From: Typhlomys cinereus
Lineage: Eukaryota > Chordata > Mammalia > Rodentia > Platacanthomyidae
Assembly: GCA_023101885.1 (NCBI GenBank)
Contig: JALPQD010000819.1
Span: 186,001 to 250,000 of the forward strand
DNA: 64,000 nt
Direction: 5' to 3'
The first letter of the stretch is position 1; the number at the start of each line of letters is the position of its first letter. Both the position numbers and the translations under genes were made by a program. Below are positions 11,738 to 21,900 of this stretch, piece by piece. A model generated the notes under the pieces. The model was not told the origin of the DNA and searched no databases. It saw only the letters and a list, made by a program, of their open reading frames with translations.

Positions 11738-12745
11738 TCAGGCTGACTCAGAACATGAAGAGCTGCTACATGGTCAGGTGTAAAGACACCCATTTCCCTG
11801 AAGAACCAGCACCTTATGGAGATGGAAGGAGGGAAAAATATCATCTGTACTGTGCGTCCCTCCCTTCTGCAAGGGCAGTAAATGTGGCTATGATGACAAA
11901 GGACAAACGTATATCTACTCCCTTCCCACTTGGCTTATGGCCACCCAGCCTGCCTTTGACTTTTGAAAGTGGAAGGTAAAGTGGAAGAAAACAATCAATT
12001 GAAAGGTTAAACAGAAGAAAAGGGAAAGGGATCAGAAAGAGAAGGGAAAGGAACCAGGAAGGGGAAGCTGATGGGAAAGGGAAGTCAAGCTGGAGAGTTA
12101 ATACCACAACTTCAGGAGTAGGATGGGCAAAGCTGAGACTGACAGAGGTAACAGCCTCTCTCCTGAGACACTAGGAAAATCTCAGGCCTTTCCCTTTTTT
12201 TTATTATTTATTCAATTGTGAGTGTGTGTGCGTGTGTATGTATGTATGTGTGTGTCTGTGTGTGTAGAGCCACGGACGAATTCGGGAACCACCATGGATG
12301 CCTCTACCGCCTCCTTGTTACTCTGCCCCGGGATTCACAGGCTCCGCCCTACCAGGACCGGAAACGCAGGCCGCCCCCGCTTCCGCCTGGCATCTATACG
12401 TGGGGTCTAGGATCCGAACTCAGGACCTTACGCCTGCAAGGCAGAGGCTTAACCCCTGAGCCACCTCTCCAGCCCCAGGCCTTTCTCTTTCTATGTCAGC
12501 AACACTCCTGCAGGACTTGTGGTCACCCCTCAGAAGGCACAGGTGACCTCTCATCCACCCTTGTCATGTGGAGAAGGCTGAGCCCTCAGCTGGGAGTAAG
12601 ACACATCTCACAAGACGCCAGGAAAGGCCAGGGAAGGGGAAAAACTACACAGTCTTCCCTTCCATGCAGAAAGGAGGGAGTAGAAGGTTCTGCAGCTTCT
12701 ATCCTAGATGAACAGGAACATGGGATTCCCAAGGGATTTGAAATT
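11738..12745 (+). repeat. Extra segment present only in M2 and M5 (M2 copy)
   Basis: Other monomers pass directly from GTAGTGTC to the sequence CCTTTCATG. M2 inserts about 1.0 kb here, of which about 0.28 kb is a younger SINE. The segment includes a purine-rich stretch near 11960-12090, rich in GGAAAGGGA-like words. I find no terminal repeats or poly(A), so I cannot say whether it is an insertion into M2/M5 or a loss from the others. Confidence 0.7.
12195..12476 (-). mobile_element. tRNA-headed SINE, antisense, young copy
   Basis: In reverse complement this starts GGGGCTGGAGAGGTGGCTCA and has a B box (GAGTTCGGATCC). It continues through a GC-rich body to a GT/CA run and an AT-rich tail of AATAAATAAT type. 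Direct flanks CAGGCCTTTCYC (12183-12194 and 12476-12487) are a target-site duplication. The corresponding place in M5 is uninterrupted, which independently proves insertion. Its antisense start creates the longest open frame of the window. Confidence 0.92.
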
Positions 12746-13159
12746 CCTATTTGTGTTCACATTCATATGCTAGAAGATCTCCAGGGAACCTCACAGCAAA
12801 TGCACTGGAACCCAGTGTATTTCCCACTCGGACACACACTCTTCAGGTGCCCCAGGATGTGCCATGTGTGGTGCTGCAGAGGACATGCAAATAGACTTTC
12901 TGGTGTCCTGCAAACACATGTGCTGGTATCATTGTCCCTTCAATACTCAGACACATCTGAGTCATGTTCCAGGAAGTTGAGGTTCCTGATGGGTAGAGCA
13001 CTGTGGGGCTGGGGACTCTTCCAGGATGGTCACTGGGCACGTCCTGCTGATGCTCAGGCAATACGCTGTCTCCTTTCTCCACAATACCCGCCCCTGGCAT
13101 TCAGGCATTCTGTCAGCCATCCTGAACTCAATGACTATGTGACACAGAAAATGACATGA
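12218..13159 (+). other. 313-codon frame started by an antisense SINE (not a gene)
   Basis: This is the longest open frame in the window, but its first 85 codons are antisense SINE, including the GT run. The rest is the M2-specific segment and block B. In M5, which lacks the SINE, the corresponding frame (42166-42477) is only 103 codons. Listed so that it is not mistaken for a gene. Confidence 0.75.
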
Positions 13160-14899
13160 TCATCCAGGCACAACTGGGGCTGTATGAATATGAGGACCAG
13201 TCATGCCCTAAAATGCTTCATGCTTGGGCCAAACTGTCAGGTCTGCCCACACCTATGGACCACATCTGCTTCCTCCCAGGCTGCTTCCTTCTTGTTCTTT
13301 CCAAGAACACTGGAACTAACATCATCTTTGGCTCTACTAAATCTCTGTGTTCTGCTTCCTGTATCACCCAATCAGAGCTCTGGTGCAGTGCTATCCTGCA
13401 TGTGTTCAGGTGGCCATGGGATTCCCTGGGGTTGTGCATGTGACAGAGACAGCCCTGGGCACAGACAGGACCAGGCTCCATCTCTCAGGTGATAAATATT
13501 GTTGGGATGGCTGGCTTTAGCAAACTTCTCCCTACTAGTCAGGACATCCAGTCAGGTGACATGAATGGGTATGACTACAAGGACAGTTAAAGGAGGGTGG
13601 ACTGTTCCACGCTCTGGGGACAAAGAAGGCATTACTACACTGCATGGTGGTAACAAAGAAATAGCTAAAGACTAAAGGGAAACAAGAGCTTCTCCTCACT
13701 GTGGACAGAGTCCTCCTGATCTCAGGGTAGAGCAAGACACAGAGGCAGCAGTTCAAACCCCGGCTTCTGAAAGAAGCAGATATCCATAGACAGCCAGGTG
13801 CCCCAGGTCCTCAGCCTCTCAGTCCTGCCGAGGCCCAAGCCCTGTGAGGACACATGTATCCTAGACACAGGGAACAGCAACATGACTGAGAAGCTCCCCA
13901 GTATCTCACACCCAGTGGTCCCCGAAAACTCCAAACCTGCTGCTGATGACCCCACATTCCCATAAGACCCTCAGCATCCCATTTGCTTCAGGGAAAATGT
14001 ATTGAGTGAGTGTTCGCCCTATATGGGAATCTCCCATGGGAGATGCCCTTCTTACCTGACTCTTGGAGGGCTGCCAATCATCTCAGCTGAATGCTGATCT
14101 TGCAATGCTAAAAGCAGGAAAGTGCTGGGCACAGCTACAGGAGCTATAGAAGCTGTTGGCTGAACCTGTGCGGGAGAGAAGGTCTAGCACAGCCTGAAAA
14201 CAGTTGTACCTGGTAAGGAAAGAAACGAGTGACCTCTGTAGGTGACAATGAAGCTCATGGTCCCAGCTTACACACTGGATAGGAACTGAGGCAATCACCA
14301 GGGCTCTGCACACTAAAATCATACAGGGGAGTTAAGGGTACCTGCTGGGAAACAGGACTTGATGCCCTGCCAAGGGCCTCATGGATGAGGCCAGGTACCT
14401 CAGTGAGGGGTCTGCAAAGTCTGCCAGCAGCACTCAGCATCCTTGAAAAGGCTTGCATGGCCACCGGAGGCAGGAAAGCACAGATACAAGGCTGGAGGAA
14501 GGAAACCGAAGTCAGGAAGACTGAAGTACCCCAGGGTTAGGGGCACAGAGAGTCGCACTGGACACATGTAAGAGCAGCCAAAAGGACCATCTGGACACAG
14601 AGCACTAGAATCACTTACAAACTCAGCTTTCACTCGACGCAGGATCAGGCTGAACAGGACAAAGCCTGTTTGACAACTGCTCATTGTGAAAAAAGGCCTA
14701 ACTGGGATACAGCCTCCTCCTTCTCTTCATCCTCCTCCTGTGCTGTCCTTCACACTCTCTGGTAGAGGTTGAGAGCAGCACTCAGCAGCTCAGTGTCAGA
14801 AGCAGGGATGAGCAGGAAACAGAGAAGAGACGGTACCACAGCATCTATGAGGGGACATGGACATCAGATGGACACTAGCTTTGCTCAGAGTGGCCAGTC

Positions 14900-14925
14900 A
14901 GAGAGAGACAGAGAGAGAGAGAGAG
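14900..14925. repeat. (GA)n tract downstream of block C, M2
   Basis: A short GA run interrupted by one C, at the same monomer position as the other GA tracts. Confidence 0.9.
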
Positions 14926-16991
14926 GCTGTACATGGAGAACTCCACCTGCCACTCCATCAAACCATGCCTTGCCTACCACAGTTCTGTCACTCATCCAGA
15001 TTACAGTTCCAGACCTGACAGACAGAAAGGACAGGTTCCCCCAACACCTAGGATGTTAAAGCATCACGGCAAGGAGAAGATTCAATGGTCTCAAATCCCA
15101 CTCTGAAGAGAGTGAGAGAAGCAGACTGGCCACTGCACAAAGGGGGAAGTGGGAATGACCATGTAGGTCCAATTGCAGTGCTCCGTGATTATCTCTGTTT
15201 ACTCTGGGACCTCACTTGGGAAGGGGCTCTGGACTCCTCTATTACATGTATGAATGCACATGTAACAGCTTCAAGGGAGATGATACACTACCTCAGAGTT
15301 TGTCTGCTGCTATTGAGTGAGGTTGAGCATGTTAGCTGCACAGCTATGGAGCTGTCAGGCTAATTTTTTGAAATCCTTTCAGAATACAGACAAATCATCA
15401 ACATTACAAAACCAAACTCAAAATGTGAAAGGAGCAGGGAAATCATGCCACAAACATATTTGTCTCATCAAATGGCACTTTGTAACTGTGGCTGATTCTC
15501 CTAAATACTGTGTGTACTTTACAATGTTTTCAGGTGATCTCAAGGGTACACCAGAGCCTAAATGTGTCTTCCCCAAATAGCACACTGGGATAAATCAAAC
15601 CTGTTAACCATCTTGATGGGTGACATCTGACATTGTCTAATGTCCCCCATCCCAGTTTATGTCACATAAAAAAAGAATCTCAGGGTGACTCGACCCAGAC
15701 ATATCATTTGGAGGTTTCCTCTGATAAGGTACCTGGCATTTGAATAATGGCTGTAATATCACAAGGGCAGAGATAAAAAGAAAATGCAGCCTGACACAAC
15801 AGTTTAGATTCAAGAAAACATTTCCTCCATGTCTGAGGACAACTCAAGTTCAGATTCTCCTGTACACAGGGAGAGTTATGAAGACAAAACCAGTCATAAA
15901 TACAGGTCTCAGCAGGGTGCCATGTGATACCATCAACCTGGAGCAAAGGAAGCAAGGGTTGAGGGAAAACCAAGAAGAGGTTATTCAGGGTCAGGAGGAT
16001 GTAGATGAAATTGGCAAGGAATCGGGAAAAGAAACAAGCTCACAGTCATCATGCATGGTCTAGCAGCCTGGTGTCTTGGCTACAAAGGAAAAGAGCTCTG
16101 GTTAAGTTAGAGCACAGAAGGAAAGCTGAGTGGTGAAGGAACCAATATGAGCTTATTAACATGGGTCACTCTCTATCAGTTATTGTGCTGGAAACTGGAG
16201 TGTCTTCTATTGTGTGATGCAAATCACAAATGGAGGTTCATGGGCACCAAAGATTGATAATTCATGCTTCCATGTTTGGGTTTAATTACAGTTAACAGTG
16301 CTAGGTGAACACTGAGTGGAAAGTGGCCGGCCAAAGTGCTATAGGGAGGAGGGATTGATATAAAACATCAGTATTCTCAACAGGAGGACAGTGTAGATGT
16401 CAGCGACAGTTCCCACCAGTCCACCCACACAGGACAGGGAAGGCCATAGAAAAAATGGGCCAAAGCTGATTCTCAGAGGAGGAAGCCTGATGGTCCAAGA
16501 AATGTTTAAGATAGGCAAGCATGACTAACTGGGCCAGTGATCTTTAAATACACTGGCATCCTTCATGGGCTGTCTCCCAAGCAGAAGGGGCACTCTTCTC
16601 CTTCCCTCCCTTCTGCAGTTCCTCTAGCCCTGGAAGATCCTCAGAGTAAGAATTGGCACTTCTCGCAACACATTTGGATAACAGCCTGAGATGACACAAC
16701 ATAAAATAAGCAGCCTGTGTGTCCCAAGGATCTACTAAGAGGCACAAGTGGTAACAAGCCCTCATGCAGGGAGTATTGGAGAAGGATCAGACTGCAAGGC
16801 AATGCAGAGGCCCAAATACCTAAATGAAGCAGGAAGGGTGACTTTGAAACTTCTCTAGAAGGAAGAGGAAAATCAGGGCAAAATGAGGACAGGCATTATC
16901 ACTAATGGGAACTTTGGGAATTAAGACAACCTGATAGAGCCTGTTAGGGCTGAGATAAGGGACCACCCAGCGCAGGGTCACACTGACTTAC

Positions 16992-17027
16992 CAAAGTCAA
17001 GAAAGGTCAGTAGACTAAGACTGCCAT
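16992..17027 (-). pseudogene. Signal-peptide-like exon, M2 (nonsense)
   Basis: The ATG, length (36 nt) and GTAAG donor are kept, but the seventh codon is TGA, so this copy is dead. Confidence 0.4.
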
Positions 17028-17770
17028 TGAGAGTTAGGACCCAAACAGAATTTTTGGAAGGAGCACTCCCCCAGAATATATTGTTGGAGCAGGTCTGAAT
17101 GTCTGTGTAGACAACTCACCACACAAGAAAAATCTAGGAGGCTCGTGGATTGGTCCAAAGACTCTGAGAACAGCTCAGGCATCAGAGTTCAACAGAACCC
17201 CTGGAGACCTGGAAGAAGAACATTTTAGATGCAGGGACCCAGAAGGTGTCTCCCAAGCCCACACTCTGGTCTCCACAAGGGAATTGGGGAGCTTCACACA
17301 GTGGTACTTGGGTGGGGTGGGTTCCAAATGCAATGTGCATGACAGGGTGGGGAAATTGGGCTGTGTAAAGATCCTGTCTCATAAAAACTAAAGTGGAATA
17401 GAGGCTGATGCCTCCTGACGTCAACCCGGGACCTCCATGTTCTCCTGAAAACAGATATGTGCAGTTCTGGCTCCTCCTATAGCCCTGCCTGTTTACATGG
17501 AAGCAACTTACACTGGCCCCAACACCTGCCTCACTGCCAGGCTGCCTACTTTTGTAGCCAGGGACACACTACAAAGTCTCATCTCAGAGCCTGCAAACAG
17601 ACTTATTTTGACCCTCACACAGCCCTGCACCTACCTCTTTATGATGAGCCCTGTCCTACTCTTTCAGAGGTCCTGCTTTACCCGATCTAGAATTCAATCC
17701 TGTGCCCTTTCACCCCCACCTGTGTGCCATGGCATGCATGTTTCTGCTCTCTCTCTCTCTTTCTCTAAGA

Positions 17771-17787
17771 AATAAAGTTTTAATAAA
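17771..17787 (+). terminator. Paired polyadenylation signals, block F of M2
   Basis: Two AATAAA hexamers (17771-17776 and 17782-17787) are followed within 30 bp by a T-rich stretch (TTCTCTGCCCTTTTCTGTC), the usual layout of a pol II 3' end. The same pair is at 47132-47148 in M5, and one hexamer remains at 27929-27934 in M3. In M6 both are mutated. They lie about 1.1 kb upstream of the next promoter-like block A. Confidence 0.45.
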
Positions 17788-18845
17788 GAATTCAATGTTC
17801 TCTGCCCTTTTCTGTCATCACCCTCTCCCAGACAAACCTTAAATCAGCTGGCTCTGCCCACATGCTTCAACTCTCAAGTCTAGCCCAGCTTGCAGCTCCT
17901 AGATCAGCATGCAAGGTTCCACCATGAATCCAGTCACCAGGGTACTTCACACTCTAATCTTTGCCTCCAACAGCCCAAGTATGTCAGCTATTAAGCTCCA
18001 CCTCTACCACCAAAGTCTGTTAGATCGCATGTTCTATATCTAGTCCACAAGACAAGTCAGGCCTCCCAGCTCTGCCTAAAGATCAGAGGTCACTGTTCTT
18101 CCCTACTCCTGGGGCAATTCTCCCAATCTTACTTTACTATATCAAGGGCATAGGATGCAGCAATGACAAGCCCACTTTTCTTCAAGGTACCTGGCACTAA
18201 ACATTTTCTCCAGTCCCCAAGGTCAGTGTCAAGTGCTGCTTTCACCTCTGGGGGCTCTGCTTCACCCTCTGCCATCCCTAGAGATACTTCACACTCAGGG
18301 TTCTACTTGTAGCCCCCAAAAAGAGTTTCACTCCCAGCTTTAACTACAGTCCTCAGAACAAGTCAAACTAAGAGCTCCACCCAGATTTCAGAGGTTACCA
18401 CCTTGCCCTACCCAATGCCTCCAAGTCACAGGCAACCCCAAAAGCATTCATGGACACGCCCCCAACTCTACTTCCTTATTCTACCTTTCTCTACCTCCTT
18501 TTCATCCCGCCTACCATGCAGAAACAACCAAAGCCGCACCCCCACCTCAGACCTCAGTATCTTCCTGGCAATACTATGTTTATAAACTCACAACTCTGGG
18601 GTGGACTACATGGTTCAGATGATCCCAGCTCAACAACCTTCTGACATGTGACCTCAAGCTATGTCTCCTACTACTGACGCCCCCAACTTCTCATCTTGAA
18701 TTTTCTCACCCCTTTCTACTCTAAGCCTTTTCCTCCTTCCTATGGTCCTGTCTCCGAAGGGCATCTTATCCTGCCCCTTCCCTTACTTCTGTCCCTCTTG
18801 CTTCACCTTCCAGTCCAGATCCCATCAGGCACCAGGCTTCCACCT
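17787..18845 (+). other. Pyrimidine-rich, internally repetitive part of block F
   Basis: About 1 kb with no gene. It is strongly pyrimidine-biased on this strand, with repeated words of the type AGCTCCACC, GCCCCCAA and ACCCCGCCC every 60-80 bp, which look like CpG-decayed degenerate subrepeats. Counterparts: 27935-28755 (M3), 47150-48175 (M5), 54030-55040 (M6), 60700-61150 (M7) and, inverted, 8960-9980 (M1). Confidence 0.5.
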
Positions 18846-18864
18846 TGTCTCCTAGTGGTCATTA
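18845..18864 (-). promoter_or_regulatory. CTCF-like motif, M2
   Basis: On the minus strand GACCACTAGGAGACAAGG gives the first eight core bases (CCACTAGG) and two mismatches beyond. It lies about 75 bp before the inverted CCAAT box of block A. Confidence 0.4.
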
Positions 18865-18894
18865 TAGTGAATTGTGTTAATACATAACTACCAA

Positions 18895-18995
18895 ACATTA
18901 TGCATACAGGGTGAAGACTGGTTCTGATTGGCTCCATACACTAGAGTCAAATACATGGGCGGGGTTTCTGAGGTTCTTTGCAGTTGGCAGCAGAG
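18895..18995 (+). promoter_or_regulatory. Promoter-like block A, M2
   Basis: Within 60 bp there is an inverted CCAAT box (GATTGG, 18926-18931), a GC box (GGGCGGGG, 18957-18964) and a MYB-type CAGTTG (18981-18986). An ATTATGCAT element lies immediately upstream. This is the copy with all three elements intact. The arrangement suggests a TATA-less promoter firing on the plus strand, although the motifs alone do not fix direction. Confidence 0.5.
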
Positions 18996-21900
18996 AATGA
19001 CAATCAAAAAGCTACAGTCCAGAGGTCTGGTGCTAGAAGCATTGAGATCAGCACCATGAGGCTGAGCAAGAGCTGAATGGTAGGACAAAGTCCTGGAGTG
19101 AAGGCACAGCTTGGTACTGAGAAGCACTCATAGCTGGCTTGCTTAGGGTGGCAGACCTCTACAGTGAGGCCTTCCATTCCCAACAGGTTGGATCGTGACA
19201 GAATAGCATAAATTTAGGAGTACTCTGACATTAATAGAATATACATAAAACATCAGGAAGACACCAAATGAGGTAGAACACACATAACAGGACTGGAGAG
19301 CGGTGCCGGGAATGCGGCGCTGGGCTCAAGGATGCTGCTGTAACCCATGTTGAGTGCAGAAAGGCCAGGATAACTGTCCCTGCAGAGAATGGCCCAGTGC
19401 TGTGGGCGCCTCAGATCCTGTGCATACAGCTGCATGCAGAGGATGGCTGGGGAACATGCAGAGACTGAGATGAGGCTCTGCTTCCTGTGCACAGCACTCC
19501 CAGCATGATCCCATGAATTCTCATTCCCCAATGTGCAGGAATGTGCAGGCCTTTACAAGGGCTATTGGGCAGGAGGAGTGAAATCAGGTCACTGTCACAG
19601 GGAACAATGACTTCCTTAATCAATCCCTTCTCTTTGCCTATGCGGGGTGATAGTGAAGCTACTGGGTCACTGGAAGATCTTGACGTCATCTCAGCATTGG
19701 AATGGACATGTAGAAGGTGCACAAGCACCTTCGTGTTTAATTTCCTGATACCATGCTCAGGCTTATGTCATGGGGTACAGCCTGGCCATAAGGAATATAG
19801 CACCCGGCAGTTCAGGAGGATTCACTGGGAGGGTGACATGAGGTCACAGGGCTTTGTACAGATGAGTCATGTTCTGACAGCAAGGGTTGTGCTCAGCAGC
19901 CCTGGGGTTGGTGCCAGACAGTGCTGGGCATGCAGCACATGGAGCAGCACGACAGACAGATCTCTGAATTCCTGGTGCAGGTGACATGTGAGGAAGGAGA
20001 GGTAGCAAAATGCAGACAGAATGTCTCAGTGTACTAGAGCCACCTACCTAATTATGAGGCCCAACTAATTCAAGGGGTTCCCCCTCCTGTGTGTCTCCCA
20101 TGGGCCCTGGGACTTCTGTCAGCACTGACTTTACACTGTCTTCATTCAGCTGATCCTGAGCTGTGCTCACTTACTCCCCAGAGGTCACTTAGATCCCCTA
20201 GAGATTCTACAGATGGACACGGGTCTCCAAATCCCAGCACTTTACATTGGGTCTGCTGTTAAGGAGGACACCATTACACTCTGCTATAGAAGAAAGAACC
20301 AGGGGATCCCACTGGTGATTATGGTTTCAGGACTCTTGATAGACCTTAGAGAGGTACAGTTGAAGATCATGACAGATACTTTCTGATCTAGTCCAAGAAC
20401 AAGTTACCTGATTATTCACTACCTAAACTCACCCAGTTTTCCTAGCAAGCTTTGCAATGTCATCAGGTCCACAACTGCATGAGAAAAGTATGCCACGACA
20501 TCAATGACCTTAGAAGAAATATTAGCTCAGAGTATGGGGGTTGAAGCATACAAGGTCTCAGGGGTCTTCTACATCTAACAACTTTTCAGAGATCTGGGGT
20601 GGTAGAATTACTCTAGAATTTTCCCTTTCAAAGAAATTCACAGGTAACAGATTCTCACTCCTCCTGATCACTATAAATGTGCTAAGGCCATACTGGCTTT
20701 TTGGAACTAATTAGCAGATGATTCCTACCTAAGCACTGAATAAGAATTCTTGAATAACTAGGATTGTCTTTCTGTTCAACATGACTGTAGTTTCCTCTTT
20801 GGTTCCCATGAGATCACTTAAAGAACATCATACCACCTGCTTGAATCACCATAGGAAATGTTTAACGATGTCTGCAAAGCTCAATCAACAGGCACTTTCT
20901 CACACACTCCTCTGTCCATGCCAGAGTGACATTTCCCAGGGATGTACATGTACCTATAGGCTTCAGTGTTGACTTCCCCATGCATGGGGTTGGGGAACTT
21001 TCAGGTATTTGATAGTACCTCCTGGTGTGGAGATGTTGAACTAGGAAACCTTATTGTCTATGACAAGAACACTACTATCTTCAAGTGTAGCCCTCCTTGG
21101 TTGAGATCATTGTCCTGGCCCCAATACATTACAGACTAACCTGATCGCTTTTCTTCCACAGAGGAGACATGAGCTGGATCACAATTCTGTGGAATGAGCA
21201 GGAGGTGTGTGATGACATCTCTAGCACACAGATGAGACCCACTGGTTGTCGCAGGCATCCACATGATTCAGCAGCTAGGCAGAAGCTGAGGACCTTTGGG
21301 TGGTTTGACTTCCTTGGTGACTGCAGACGATTTGATGGTGATATTGCTCCCTTCTTCTGTCCATTAACAGCAGGCATTGTGTCACCATACCATGTGTCCC
21401 TCCTTATCAGCAGGCAACTTGAAACCACAGGGCCACATAACTTTCACTCTCAACCATGCTACAATTCTTCAAGGAGGGCAGGTATATAACCATGTCTGAT
21501 GGGAACATCTTCCACGCTGCTACTGTTACATGCTACATTCCCATGTGGTGAAAGACTTCTAGAATACCTTACGGATTGAGGGAATCTACTCAATGGCTTC
21601 CATGTGGCAAGCTGCCTTGATATTCACTGTTTCCGGTAAGAACTGCTTAAGATGGTTATGAACACACACTGAAAAGTCACAGAAATATTTTGGTTGTTTT
21701 TGAGAAGCTACTGGTAGTTTGGGGGCCTATTTCAGATTAGAGATGAAGTGGTGCACAGTAGCTATTGGTGACTGTAGGTCTGGTGTCAGTCTGTCTATGC
21801 CATTTCCCCGCCTGGAAAGTAGGAGAGAGTGGGGGCCATCTCTGAGGACTTTGCCTATGGGCAGGGCTATTCCCTGGCCTTGACTTTCTGGAACAGGACT

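Noticed and set aside
19056..19076. Six-codon frame MRLSKS just after the MYB-type site in block A
   Set aside because: The ATG is lost in M3 (ACG) and M6 (AGG) and the region is deleted in M7, so there is no sign of selection.
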